NCBI RefSeq assembly: GCF_003324165.1
Contig: NW_025407854.1
Span: 426,766-490,765, forward strand
Reading direction: 5' to 3'
Source of the DNA: Naegleria lovaniensis
Lineage: Eukaryota > Heterolobosea > Eutetramitea > Acrasida > Naegleriidae
Length of the DNA stretch: 64,000 nt
The notes below the pieces were generated by a model. The model ran no database searches, had not been told where the DNA came from, and was given only the letters and a program-made list of their open reading frames with translations. How positions within the stretch are numbered: position 1 is the stretch's first letter; every line of letters begins with the position of its first letter. Positions 13,286-24,489 of this stretch are shown one piece after another. The position numbers were made by a program, and so were the translations under genes.

Positions 13286-13966
13286 CTAATCTCCCAAATT
13301 CCAAGGATCGAAATTATTCAACACATCCTCAACACCCTCCAGTCCCGACTTGAAAATTGCCATTTTCGCCAATTTTCTTCCTTCCTCATCTCTTGTATAT
13401 GCAAATGGATTAAACATGGTATGAATGACACGTTCCATATAATGAAAATGATCTTCTCGATTCATTTCCAATGCAGCCACACTATGTCCATGAAATATAT
13501 TAAGAAATAAAGGTAAATTTCGAATCACAATTCCATCCTTATTCTCTCCACAACAATGAATTCGCTTTTCAACAAGATCCATTACTTCAGTATGAGCCAC
13601 TAATTCCACATATTGCGATTCCGGTGTTGGATAATTATATTCAACAAAACCAATTTGTAATTCATCTAATTTTGCTTTGACTTGATTCCGAACTAATTCC
13701 GAACTAAACCGAATTATAATTTCAGGTTCATAAAAGAAATGAAAGAGTGGATCATGTTTTAATCCATTGGGTTCTAAATGATAGAGATCATGTAAGAGTT
13801 GGCGTCTTGTTTCTGCTCCGAGTTGATAATCTTGTTCCGTTAATGACATGGATGATTTTCGTTGTTGTAATTCTTTCCATGGATAACCCGATGGCCATTC
13901 ATGAATGTGGAGGGTTTTCATGTGGGTGTTGCTGATCGAGTGGCTTGAGCTTGGTTGTGATGACAT
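13286..13966 (-). CDS. hypothetical protein, 226 residues
   Basis: A single-exon frame whose ATG at 13966 follows a run of A, the favoured start context here. I do not recognise the family. It has a Ser/His-rich N-terminus of ~20 residues, then a mixed alpha/beta-looking globular part with segments such as LFHFFYEPEIIIRF and HYMERVIHTMFNPFAY. No signal peptide or membrane span is seen. The carboxyl half (His-rich helix with an ERVIH pattern) recalls the C-terminal domain of lantibiotic-dehydratase-like proteins only vaguely; I do not claim that. It lies tail-to-tail with the CRIB kinase gene, 280 bp away. Confidence 0.7.
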   Translation of the reverse strand: MSSQPSSSHSISNTHMKTLHIHEWPSGYPWKELQQRKSSMSLTEQDYQLGAETRRQLLHDLYHLEPNGLKHDPLFHFFYEPEIIIRFSSELVRNQVKAKLDELQIGFVEYNYPTPESQYVELVAHTEVMDLVEKRIHCCGENKDGIVIRNLPLFLNIFHGHSVAALEMNREDHFHYMERVIHTMFNPFAYTRDEEGRKLAKMAIFKSGLEGVEDVLNNFDPWNLGD

Positions 13967-14167
13967 TTTTTTTGTAAAACTGGTCAACCAAAATTTATTT
14001 TTACAATTCTTTTACCTGTGGCTATTTTCTCAAAGATTTAAGAGTAAGCTTAATTGCACATGAGAATTCTCTCTTGGAAGTCCCTCTTTGAAAATATTGG
14101 CCAAATATAATTACAATTCCAACAATTGAAAAAAAAAAACACTAAAAAACATTTCATCCAACCACAC

Positions 14168-14392
14168 ATGAGCGATCAAGCACTCAGCACTGTCCCGATG
14201 ATGAATGAGATTCATTTTGAAAATGCATCATTACCAACAACACCTCCCATCTTAGACGATGAAGAGGAAGATGTAAATACTATTTTTGAAGCTTTGACGG
14301 ATGCTGAAATGGCAATCCTGAAACAATTAGCGGACATGACGGGGGGTACCATTAGGAGAAGAACACTGAAAGAAATATATGAAATGGATTAA
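14168..14392 (+). CDS. small acidic protein, 74 residues
   Basis: The frame starts at the ATG after CCACACC and is divergent from the 13.3 kb gene. The N-terminal half is probably disordered with an acidic patch DDEEEDVN. The C-terminal half can form an amphipathic helix (IFEALTDAEMAILKQLA) followed by a basic segment. No family is recognised. Support is the clean start, the sensible composition and the position between two genes with normal spacing; there is no homology argument. Confidence 0.5.
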   Translation: MSDQALSTVPMMNEIHFENASLPTTPPILDDEEEDVNTIFEALTDAEMAILKQLADMTGGTIRRRTLKEIYEMD

Positions 14393-14596
14393 TTGAATGA
14401 TGTACACTTGTCCTTCTTTCCATTAATTATTCCAAATGGATTTATGTAAATTATATTTAAAAGGATTTTCTGTGTCTTAATTTTAAGGGAATATCATAAA
14501 ATTATATATGCTAACAAGTGATTTGGAATATCACTTATACTCACCTGCATGAAATTGTTTTCCAATGAGTAAAATTCAATTCCCTCACAAGAATAA

Positions 14597-15736
14597 TTAT
14601 TTATAAATTCGCACGGCTGCACGATTATTTCCACACACGTAGAGCTCTCCAGTTAATTCATTCAAACAAATTCCAATCGGTGACCATGATGGAGTGTCTA
14701 TTTTGCATGATTTTACAAAAGTTCCATCATTTGTGAACACTTGTAATTCATTGTCGTCACATGCACTCACAATGATGTGATCCGTCTCCTTCTCGTGGTG
14801 CAAATAAAAGGCATTGACAAAACATGTTTCTGCGCCCTTGTTTTGAAGTGTTTTGATACATTTCCAATTCGCAGAATTTTCATTCTTTCGAAAGAGTTCA
14901 ATTCGATTGGCTTCGCTTCCTTGACTTATCAATAAATCACCTTGATTGGTGAAAAGTAGTCCATAAGGATGATGAATAGGAGTTTCAAATGACAGCGTAG
15001 AAAGTGTAGTTCCAGAATTGGCACTGATCACTCGAACACAAGTACTTCCACTATCACACACATAGATCATGTTCTCTGAATGTATGGAATATACGACTAT
15101 GGCTTGTTCTGGAAATTCAAGTCCATCAGCTTTCCAAATCCATGAGCGATTATATTGAGAATTGGTCATGGTTTGTTGTAGTTCTAACAAACTCTCTAAA
15201 TCATACTTGCATAGATAACCATTACAATAATGCGATTCACATTCATTTAACAACAATGCATCGCTATATTTTCTGTTTTTAGAGCTAGTGCTATAATTTT
15301 CCTCAATGGCCATATAACACGGATTCAAGTAACCAGTAGAAATTGAAAATTGAAGTTTTCTTGTTTGTAAATCAAACACTTGAATACTCTGCGCTTCATG
15401 AGCACTCACTAAAATACACTGATGATTATAGGATATTTTTACATCGAAAGGATCATAGCATTCCTTTCCTCGTTGCAACCCGTTCGTGATTGCGACATCT
15501 TCCACTTGTGTAAAATTGAAAGAGAATGGTTGAACTTTTCTGAGTGCAGGATTGAGCCTCCGACGCATTCGGTCTCTTAATTTCTCAAATAATAAATTAT
15601 TTTTCATTGGCTCTAGAGAATGGTTCGTGAATGATGATGCTGATGAATTGTTCATCTCTGCTGAAATGAAAGAAATATCCAATTCAAACCGGACATTTCC
15701 GAGATGATGATCATCCACAGAGTCTTTTGTTTGCAT
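14597..15736 (-). CDS. NHL/beta-propeller-like repeat protein
   Basis: A single-exon protein of about 379 residues from the ATG at 15736, which follows a run of A; an ATG at 15766 would add 10. After ~70 variable residues it shows repeated blades of the NHL type, each with a pattern like DPFDVKISYNHQCILVSA, then an IQVFD strand. The last blades read SPIGICLNELTGELYVCG and NNRAAVRIYK. Its segment VKISYNHQCILV is nearly identical to one in the 55.3-56.8 kb gene, so these are paralogues. NHL propellers bind proteins, RNA or ligands; no catalytic residues can be named. No signal peptide is evident, so it is probably cytosolic. Confidence 0.8.
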   Translation of the reverse strand: MQTKDSVDDHHLGNVRFELDISFISAEMNNSSASSFTNHSLEPMKNNLLFEKLRDRMRRRLNPALRKVQPFSFNFTQVEDVAITNGLQRGKECYDPFDVKISYNHQCILVSAHEAQSIQVFDLQTRKLQFSISTGYLNPCYMAIEENYSTSSKNRKYSDALLLNECESHYCNGYLCKYDLESLLELQQTMTNSQYNRSWIWKADGLEFPEQAIVVYSIHSENMIYVCDSGSTCVRVISANSGTTLSTLSFETPIHHPYGLLFTNQGDLLISQGSEANRIELFRKNENSANWKCIKTLQNKGAETCFVNAFYLHHEKETDHIIVSACDDNELQVFTNDGTFVKSCKIDTPSWSPIGICLNELTGELYVCGNNRAAVRIYK

Positions 15737-15766
15737 TTTTTTGTAAATTTCTAAATTGATCTTCAT

Positions 15767-16121
15767 CAATAGTTCGTTCTAGTTCAACAACCAAGTCTCA
15801 CTCTTAAATTTTGAAATCTGAATTTCGCTAGCGAGGACCTGCATCAAGTTGTCTTTGAATGACAAATATTTTCGTTTGTCGATCTCAACAAATTCTGATT
15901 TTGGTGCTGGAAGAACAGTTCCAGATAATCAAGGATTTTTTATTTAAAAAAAAATACTAAAAATTGTTAACGGTTTTTTCGAATAGCAGTGGCTGCTCCA
16001 ACAATCGAGTGAATCCATGTTATATTAATTTTGCAGGCCAACTATTCCATCGGAAGAGAGCGATTGTATTTTATATTTTGTTGTTGTTAATTACAACAAG
16101 TTCCCGGCCTACATCAACATC
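15767..16121. other. divergent intergenic region
   Basis: Separates the NHL gene (minus) from the SNM1-type nuclease gene (plus). A-rich and T-rich tracts occur, including a run of A near 15945. No coding frame or RNA gene is seen; it probably holds both promoters. Confidence 0.5.
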
Positions 16122-19100
16122 ATGGTCCGATTAACCAATACTCCCATCATTGTGGACGAGTTTAAATACATTCCTGGATGTTTTATTTATTTATTGACTC
16201 ACCTTCATACAGACCATACAGGTGGTCTTACTCCGAGTTGGAATAACGGAATTATATTTTGCAGTGAAATTACAAAACGAATGTTGTTGAAAAAGTTTCA
16301 ATTACAAGAACCCGAAAGAGTGATTGCTTTGGAAGAGGGACTCACATATTACATTCCTCTTGTGCCTCCGAATCCACTGCAGGATCATCATCAAACAGCA
16401 CACGATCATGACGATCATGCATCATCATCATCGGATCCATCATTGGGTTTTCGTTCTGGCATCACATCAACAAGCAACAATATTCATAGTGACATTAATG
16501 TGTGGAGGGATCCTTCATATTGGGTCAAGATTTCAAATGCATCCTCAGCAGCAACACCAACGAGACAGCAATTGCCATCATCATCTCAATCTGAAGCTAG
16601 TACTACTTCGAATGCAGCAAACAATTCCGATCAACAATCCAAGCTATCATCTCAAAATTCTGCCCACTCACTCTCACAAAATAATGTCACTACTAGTAGT
16701 ATCCAAAACAAGACCATTCAAGCTTTCAATTCGTATGATCGTGATGCTTCCTACATGCAAGTAAATGTTGTAGATGCTAATCACTGTCTTGGAGGAATTA
16801 TGTTTTTACTTGAGGGCTATTTTGGAACTGTCCTTTTTACTGGAGATTTTAGATATGACCCTAGAATTTTACAAACTCCCTGTTTTACAGACAAGAAAAT
16901 TGATCACTTGTATTTGGATGACACATTTCTTGATCCTGTCTATGATTTTCCGTCACGACAAGAGGCAGGTCAAGAAATTATTCAAATCATCAAATCTCTT
17001 CCTGAGGACACTAGAATTTTGATAGCTGTAGATCATTTGGGAAAGGAAGAGTTGCTGATTGCTCTCGCAAAAACTTTTGAAACTTTAATCGTAGTTCCGG
17101 AAGAGCGATTAGAACTGTTGGAATGTATGAATGACATTATTCCTGTCCAGTTATTCACTCACAATCCTGAAAAAGGTCGTATCATTGTCAAGTCCAAGAA
17201 GGAAGTTAGTTTTAATTCTATCATGTTCTACAGAAAATCGTATCCCAAAGTTGTGGGAATCATTCCATCCGGATGGTCCACGAAACAACTCAAAGAAGTC
17301 AAGCATTCGGACTCACCATTGATTTATCGAGTACCATATTCTCTTCACTCTTCGTATAAGGAACTGATAGAATTTGTGACACAAGTCAAACCCAAGATTG
17401 TATATAGTTCTTCTCGTGGTGACAATGTATCACTTCGTGACGAAGTCAAGCACTTGTGTGACAACGTTACACCAATGAAGCAAGTGGTAATACCTAGGTC
17501 AGTTCTCTCGCACATGGAGAGAAGCACAAATTTAATCGACCATCGCAATAGTACGAGCGTCTCCTCAAATGCTCATTCCTTAGCGAGGCAAAAAAGTATT
17601 GGAACCAATCTCATCACACCCAATGGAAAATTACTGACTCCAAACACTTCAGCTGCCGGACGTAAACGAAAGTCCTTTCCTCCTTCCCACAGAAATCTAC
17701 CCACCAAACTCTATGCACTTCCAACTCAAACTCTTAATCCATTCTCAAACCTCCCAAGCTCTTCTTCTTCGAAAGGAACAAAAAACCATGATGGTGACGT
17801 GGTCGATTTGACAGACTCCACACTTAATAATCAAAGTATAGTGACATCTCATCAAGGGACGACAGTTTTCGAGAACACGCAAGATTTGTTGACCAACATG
17901 ATCTTTTCTACTAATCACCCACCAAACAACAAATTGACAGATAAGAATACGTCCATTCTTTCATTGGAGTCGTCATTTTCTAAATCGCCGTCGTCATCGA
18001 AACGACATTTTCCCTCTGCAACATCCATCTCATCATTGGAAGCTCTCAATATTTTGGACGATTTGCATTTTTCTCCCTTACGAAAAAACTCTACACACCA
18101 ACCTCAATCACCAGCTCATCATCGAGTTGTAGCTCAATCATCATCACCCAAGGTTTCTCCAATACCCAAATTGAAACGGAAAAAATCTGCAGAAATTGAT
18201 AAGGTACTTGTGGACAAGACCACAGGAATACAAATTCTGTTGCCTAAAAACATGTACCATAAAGAAACGAAGATCAATGAAATGAATGAAGAATTCAATG
18301 ATGACGAATATAGACTCTCATTGTCTCCTCACAGTGGAGATGAACAGAATATAATGGTAGACGAGAGTGATATTTTACAAAATATTGAGCTAGAATCGGA
18401 TGAGGAGGAGAGTATCATTTTACATACACGGCCAATCCACTCAAGCAATGTCAAGAAGAATCATACACCTCCTGAAAATAAGCGAAAATTTGATCATGAC
18501 GACCATTATGTTCAAGAATTATCAAGTGATGATGAAGATGTGGTCTTTACTGGAAGTTTTACTAGTGTGGCAGGCAGAAGAGATTCACAAAATCATTCTG
18601 TCTCTAGGAATAAGCATTCGCAAACAAATGACATTGTCACACCCTTGTCTAAAAAGATGAAACAAAGTTCTTCAACTACTGCTACCACGACGATAATGAT
18701 GCCAGAAAACATTTCAGATACATGCGACTTGTTGGATATTGGTTTTTCTATGGAAATGCCATCGAACCTTAATACTAATCACGAGGAAGAAAATTTATAT
18801 CCAAAAGGATATTCACAAATATCATGGGATGACGATGATGATGAACATGAGAAGAAGACAAAAGATGAACCTGAAAGGATTCTGACCACAGTAGAAGCCT
18901 CTCAACCACAAACTAGTTTTGGTGCTGCTGAGGTGACAACCTCGAATATCGTCATGAACCTCTCAAACAAAGGTACTGAGCAACCAACAATGACAACCAA
19001 TCAATTATTAATACCGCAAAACAATCTTAGAGCCAAAACAAAAATACCTTTCAAGTTTGATTCCTCGGGTGGAAGTCAAAACACTGGTTCTCCTCATTCT

Positions 19101-19166
19101 TCGCTCTCATCCTTAGAGTCACCTTGTACCATTCAGAGTATTTTCTTTTCGAAAAGTAAGAAATAA
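16122..19166 (+). CDS. SNM1/Apollo-type beta-CASP metallo-beta-lactamase nuclease
   Basis: A 1014-residue single-exon protein. Metal-binding motifs are intact: HLHTDH (H27, H29, D31, H32), DANHCLGG near residue 220, and GDFRYD near 241. The region TVLFTGDFRYDP followed by LYLDDTF and FPSRQEA is closest to Apollo (SNM1B/DCLRE1B) among Pso2/Artemis/Apollo proteins as I recall them, and YSLHSSYKEL matches a C-terminal beta-CASP motif. Such enzymes are 5' exonucleases for interstrand crosslink repair and, for Apollo, telomere ends. Two oddities: a ~120-residue Ser/Gln/Asn/His-rich insert between the first two motifs (about residues 85-205), and a disordered tail of ~550 residues after the catalytic core rich in Ser, Asp and Lys. 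The tail may carry partner-binding motifs (inference). Confidence 0.88.
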   Translation: MVRLTNTPIIVDEFKYIPGCFIYLLTHLHTDHTGGLTPSWNNGIIFCSEITKRMLLKKFQLQEPERVIALEEGLTYYIPLVPPNPLQDHHQTAHDHDDHASSSSDPSLGFRSGITSTSNNIHSDINVWRDPSYWVKISNASSAATPTRQQLPSSSQSEASTTSNAANNSDQQSKLSSQNSAHSLSQNNVTTSSIQNKTIQAFNSYDRDASYMQVNVVDANHCLGGIMFLLEGYFGTVLFTGDFRYDPRILQTPCFTDKKIDHLYLDDTFLDPVYDFPSRQEAGQEIIQIIKSLPEDTRILIAVDHLGKEELLIALAKTFETLIVVPEERLELLECMNDIIPVQLFTHNPEKGRIIVKSKKEVSFNSIMFYRKSYPKVVGIIPSGWSTKQLKEVKHSDSPLIYRVPYSLHSSYKELIEFVTQVKPKIVYSSSRGDNVSLRDEVKHLCDNVTPMKQVVIPRSVLSHMERSTNLIDHRNSTSVSSNAHSLARQKSIGTNLITPNGKLLTPNTSAAGRKRKSFPPSHRNLPTKLYALPTQTLNPFSNLPSSSSSKGTKNHDGDVVDLTDSTLNNQSIVTSHQGTTVFENTQDLLTNMIFSTNHPPNNKLTDKNTSILSLESSFSKSPSSSKRHFPSATSISSLEALNILDDLHFSPLRKNSTHQPQSPAHHRVVAQSSSPKVSPIPKLKRKKSAEIDKVLVDKTTGIQILLPKNMYHKETKINEMNEEFNDDEYRLSLSPHSGDEQNIMVDESDILQNIELESDEEESIILHTRPIHSSNVKKNHTPPENKRKFDHDDHYVQELSSDDEDVVFTGSFTSVAGRRDSQNHSVSRNKHSQTNDIVTPLSKKMKQSSSTTATTTIMMPENISDTCDLLDIGFSMEMPSNLNTNHEEENLYPKGYSQISWDDDDDEHEKKTKDEPERILTTVEASQPQTSFGAAEVTTSNIVMNLSNKGTEQPTMTTNQLLIPQNNLRAKTKIPFKFDSSGGSQNTGSPHSSLSSLESPCTIQSIFFSKSKK

Positions 19167-19334
19167 GTCACACTAACATGTTACACTAAGCTGATAGAAT
19201 TTAATGTTTCAAAATTTGGCTCATTAAATATCAAGGGCCATTACGAAGTACATTTGTGAAAAATATGCGTTGCAAATTCGAGCGTCTGAGGGAAAAATGT
19301 GGGTCGATACAAATGTGATTAATGGCAAGAATTA

Positions 19335-20588
19335 CTACTCTTCCTTCTCCAAAATTTGGCTTACAATGTCAATATCGTTATTGAGATTCTTCACACAATA
19401 CAGCATTTGTCTCTTAAAATGTTCTTCCATTCTCGATTCAAATTTGGTATCTTTCAAAATTACGACTCGGCATCTGTGACAGAAAAGGACAGAAAAAGGA
19501 AATTTTTTTGGATTAACAACAAAAGTCACAGATTCTGACAACCCTTACCTTGAATATTCTGAGACCAGCAAGTCTCCGTTTTTGGCATTCAGAGAAATTC
19601 CCAAAGGATAATCCAATCCACCCTCAATACATTCAATATAATCTCCATTAGAGCTGAAAACCTGAATTCTATCATTAAATGAATCACTCACATAGATATT
19701 ACCAGTTTTCGGTTCCACCAACACTGAACATGGTTCATTAAATTGACCATGACCACAACCGTAACTTCCAAATGTTTTCACAAATTGACCATTCTTTGTG
19801 AAAATTTGCACACGATGATTGTTTCGATCAGTGATGATTAATTGTCCATCGAGAGAGGCTGTAATATTACGAGGGCCATTGAATTGCCCAGGTGCACGGC
19901 CATACACTCCAAATTGGCGAACATACTCTCCATGAGAGTTCAGTACCTGAATTCTATGGTTGTCTTGATCACATAAATAAATTAATTTCTCTTTGCTGTC
20001 AATATACACTCCTGATGGCAGTGAAAACTCTCCATTACCATCTCCATATTTTCCTACTTTCCAAATCAACTTGCCAAACACTGAATACTTGTACAAACAG
20101 TGGCTATTACTTCCAAAAACAATTGCAGATTCTATAGGATCATAATCAATATAAAACGGAGTATCACTTGCAAGGTCAATACTTTTCAAAAACTTGTAAG
20201 TGGACAGATCATATACTTGAATGGCGTGATGTCCAGAATCACAAATAAAAATCAATTCTTGATGTTGATCCACGACCATATCATAGGGATGGTAAAATTC
20301 AGATCTATTATTTCCTAATATAAATTTTTGAATATATCTTCGTGGATGTTGATCTTGATACAATGATTCTTCATGATCTTCATGATGATCATTGTGATTG
20401 GACCAGTCGGTATCCATATCCAATAATTCATCATCACTGATGGATGAGCAATCCGTATCGTTTATTACTTGTTCTTGGTTCATATCTTCGGTATTGATGG
20501 TATCCATGTTGTGGTTGGTCTCATGCGGTTGATCGGATCCTTGATCATCATGATCCTTCATGCCTTCCAAAGAGTTGTTGTTGAGCAT
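19335..20588 (-). CDS. NHL-repeat beta-propeller protein
   Basis: Exons 20588-19549 and 19473-19335 join in frame (donor GTAAGG, acceptor CACAG) to about 392 residues. The first ~90 residues are acidic and His/Asp-rich. Then come at least five classical NHL blades, with pattern GxFxxPxxIxVD and ending DxxNHRIQVF; examples are DQDNHRIQVLNSHGEY and DRNNHRVQIFTKNGQF. The intron-separated C-terminus (RCRVVILKDTKFESRM and a helical Glu/Lys tail) completes the last blade. The start ATG follows a long A run. This is the most regular propeller of the three NHL proteins in the window. The ligand is unknown; NHL propellers commonly bind RNA or protein partners. Confidence 0.88.
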
Positions 20589-20648
20589 TTTTTTTTGTAA
20601 TCTCGAGTATTGTTCAATAATTAATAATAATTATTATACATCATTTAA

Positions 20649-22331
20649 CTACACTTGATAAATGTAATCGGTGAGTGGATTGGCATGGGCCATTTCGTCA
20701 AATAATGAAATGGAATAGGTTCTTAATTTTGGATCGGCAGTGCAAAGGGAGAAACATTTTGCTACTTGATATTCAAATTCCTTATTGGTGTTGACAACAT
20801 CACTCTGATACGTCAAAAAACAAAAATCGGTATCATTGAATGATATAACAATGGGTCATAGAAATAATACATAGTTGAATGAATCGAAAAACAATAATAA
20901 TCAATCACACAAACCTACCTTTCCAATGCCAATCACAAATGAAAAGTCAACATTTTTCCGTTGTCTAATTTTCCTCAAAAATTGTTCCAAATTGTCAAAG
21001 ATCACTCGATCACCATAATTCATACCAGTAAATGTTGAACCATTGTAATATGGAGGAGGCACTGATAAAACTCCCACATCCGAATTTGTAGACATTTTCA
21101 CGATATCAATATGCAGTGAATTGGTTGAATTTTGAAGAAGTCTTTCTAATTCGTACATGATGAGTTGAGATATTGATACACGAGTATTCGCTTTTTCGAG
21201 ATAGCAAGTCATGATATTAATGTCACAAACAGGTAAACTTTTCAAAATGAATTGAGCAAGTTGATCTAAATTTACAATATCTTGATAGTCTTCATAGGGA
21301 TTTGAGTTCATAATAAAATTAGAATTATTATCTAAATATTCGCAACAATCAATAACGTTCTTTGGACTCAAGAAATATTGTGGATTTAAAGTTTTGAAAT
21401 TTTCAGGTCGAATCATTCCTTGCATGTAATGCAATTCAAATAATTTTTCATTGTCAGAGGTCCACAAAGGTTGAATGGAATTCTTGTTAATGCCCATAAT
21501 CGTGAGAGTGACAATATTTCCTTCTGTTTCAAATTTTGAATCATTGGCACCACTACCCTCAGAGCCCATATTCCAATTCGATTGATTTTTTGTGTGAATA
21601 TATGACATGTATGCCTTCTTGACATTATTGTACACATCTGGTGAATCCATAAATGAGAAATCAATGATGAAAATATATTTTTGTACGTGAAGAGTTTCTT
21701 TTCGCGTTCTTTGCTTGTACGAGATGGCTAATAAATCTTCTAATTGTAGCCGCACAGTATGAGGAGGTTGTGGTTTCTTGTTGAAAACCATTACATGATT
21801 TGGTTGTTGTTGTTGTACCAGTTGACTATTATTGCCAACTCTCGGAGTAGGAGATTGACGAGGTGAAGTCGATGATGATGATACAGAAGCATTCTTTGGT
21901 GTGAGAAATACATTTCTAGGCGATGTTATGGTTTTTTGAGAAGAACGATTGTTATTAGGAATGGATAAAGTTGGTACACCTTTTTGAACTCCTCCTGACG
22001 ATGATGCCGACGTTTCTACATTCGTGGTTGATGGAGATACAGCAGCCGATGATGACGATGAAGAGGGAGAAATACTCACAGCATTTGATGCACTATTCGG
22101 AATGGAAGCCAAATTCAATGAAAGAGTCGGAGTATGATTTTCAGCAGCTTCTGAAGAGGAAGACTGTGGATTAGCAGGAGTAATACTAATATTATGATGT
22201 TCATGATGATGATGGGAAGAAGAAGAAGATGATTGTGGATCTTGTGGATCTACTTCTTTGGAATGTTGGCTTTGATCCGTTTGAGAGGATTGCATGGCAT
22301 TCTTGGAGCGTTTTCGAAAAAACGATTTCAT
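20649..22331 (-). CDS. serine-rich protein with a conserved C-terminal domain of unknown type
   Basis: Exons 22331-20919 and 20804-20649 join in frame (donor GTAGGT, acceptor TATCAG) to about 522 residues. The ATG follows eight A. Residues 1-190 are Ser/Gln/Pro/His-rich and probably disordered. The rest is a globular domain; a hydrophobic strand YIFIIDFSFM followed by a helix, and a late strand FSFVIGIGK, give a Rossmann-like look that could be a von Willebrand A or copine-like fold, but the MIDAS DxSxS motif is not clearly kept. The second exon supplies the last 51 residues, including YSISLFDEMAHANPL. I do not assign a function. Confidence 0.75.
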
Positions 22332-22832
22332 TTTTTTTGAAGTTGAGAATGAAATGATGATTCTGTTTTAATTGGATGATCATCTTTTATCATTGGTCTG
22401 ATTGGTGTGATCAAAACAAGTTGGGATTCATCAACCATGATTTCTTTGGCAAGACCTTCAAGGTCAGAGAAGCGAGCAACAAGAAAAAAAATTATAAAAA
22501 CGCTATTCGCTCACCCACTCACTTTCCGAAGATATTTTGGATTCATCAAGATATATATCTCAACAATAAGCCAGTGTGTTTCAAACGAAATTCAAAGAAC
22601 AACAATCATCCAATCTGTTATTTCTTTCATTATTGGTTTCAGTCCTCTGATCAGTTCAGAGTTGGAAATTATTGAAATCATTCATCATCATCATCATACG
22701 GATTAAAAAGCCTTTTTCTTCATCATTCTTTTTTCTCTCTTCGTAACGAGTCTGAACTGATTCAGAACGGAGTATATTAGTATCTTTTTGTACTATAAAT
22801 TAACTAGTATTACTGTAATAATCGGAATAATC
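22332..22832. other. divergent intergenic region
   Basis: A 500-bp gap between the Ser-rich gene (minus) and the membrane-protein gene (plus). Frames present are short and of unnatural composition (ending in a run of His codons from CAT repeats near 22680). Both promoters must lie here. No RNA gene was seen. Confidence 0.5.
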
Positions 22833-24430
22833 ATGAGTTTACGTGTACGCATTCCAAAACCATTACGGTTTGCTTTTGGTCATCATGCAGAATTCAACAA
22901 ATTTTCAATAGCCTTCTTAATATTTACGTTATTACAAACCATGACAATTATTGGAACATCTATTGCGACAATGGTGTTAAATTCTCAAGACAAGGATCCT
23001 TCTACAGCAGTGTACTTTTTAGCTTCGGTCGCTATTTTGGCCATGTTTTGTTTGTGCTATTTTGCGGTAGACGCAATTTTGAACGAAAACAAAATGATGA
23101 TTTATTCATATATTGTGATAAGTTTGTTTTTGATGGGACGATTAATTTATGGATTGGCATGGGGAGGAGAAGCTGATGAATTGATTGTAATGATTCCGAG
23201 TTTATTAATTTTATTTTTTGAAGGTTTGTTTTGAAATTGATTGTCATCCTAGCTCAATAACGGATTGTTTGTTAAAAATTAATTCGATTGAATGTGAAAT
23301 GGGAAATGCAACTTGTACAGTCTGTCAAATAGTTCTTTCCATTCCATTGATCAACTCATTTGGATGGAAGTTATATCGAAAAATTGGATCGAGTAAGACT
23401 CTTCATCAACTCTATAACATGTATCATGCTTTTATTGCAGTTTTGAAAATTGATTTTGTGTGTTCATTGCACGTTGGCATGTTAGGGTAAGTAGTTGTGA
23501 CATATCGTCACACACGTTTTACCATGATGAAATTTCCAAATGCAATAGATTCTTTTTTGTAGTTTTTGATTTTTGGTGGGTGTACACGATTTTCGGAGTT
23601 GGATTGTTGATTTCACTGGGTGAGTTGTTACACATTGTCGATTTTAAATTTTTATGGAATCAAATAATTTCACATTTTGCTACATGGTAACGAAAATTTC
23701 CACAAATCAGCCAGGTAAGTACCACAAGTCTTGTGTGCACTTTTTACATCATGTACCTGACTATTTTATTTCCAGTGAACCACTCATTGTTTATTTTGGT
23801 ATTCGACAAGAACACAAATTATTATGTATTATATTTCTCCTCATCTCTCTCCTTATACCTTCCTTTTTATTGTACAAAGTGATCATATTGTGGTTACCTG
23901 GCACACATGAAATTGTGACAGAATGGGGCGGCTCGTCCATGAGCCAACTCGAAATCAAAATTGGGCTTAGTTTATTAGCTGCTTTTGCATTTCTTGTAAG
24001 AATCATTCTCATGGCCATGACTTGTGTTTGCATGTTCAATTTTGGGAAAGGACTGAAAGAAGTATTTTCTAGAGCGAGCAAGAAGAAGAAGAATGTCACA
24101 AAAGAGGCAGACAAGCCCTTCTTGTCTTCACAAAAAAGTCAAAATTATTATACAGCAACTGATGATCATAGCACGTGCACCACTTCGACAGCAGGCCACG
24201 CATTATTTGCTGTCAACTCCTCTGGTGAAATTATTCAACATGGAAATGTTTCCACTACTAAGGTGAATGTTGCTCTTACGAGAAGTATATCCGATGATAG
24301 TGGGTTTATGGGCTCGTCAAGTAATACCTTATCAGACGACGACGATGATATTGTGGTACCTATAACGGGTAATTTTAATAATCAAGGATATCATCACCAA
24401 CATCATGTACACCATAGTCATCATCATTAA
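22833..24430 (+). CDS. multi-pass membrane protein, about 7 spans, unknown family
   Basis: Exons 22833-23223, 23321-23486, 23549-23619, a possible 4-nt exon 23711-23714, and 23776-24430 give about 428 residues in frame. Hydrophobic segments are spread over residues ~24-330, seven or so, ending near VRIILMAMTCVCMF; a cytosolic tail of ~110 residues follows, rich in Ser, Thr, Asp and His. The layout resembles a 7TM receptor or transporter, but I recognise no family signature. Phase demands two extra bases between exons 3 and 5. Either a 4-nt exon with consensus sites on both sides, or a longer exon 3 ending at 23686 (weak donor GTAACG), satisfies this. Start at 22833 follows AATAATC. Confidence 0.72.
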
Positions 24431-24489
24431 AATGCAGAATTGGTTAGGGTGATTATTAAAGCAAGGATGTTTGGGTTGAGTGAAAGTAA

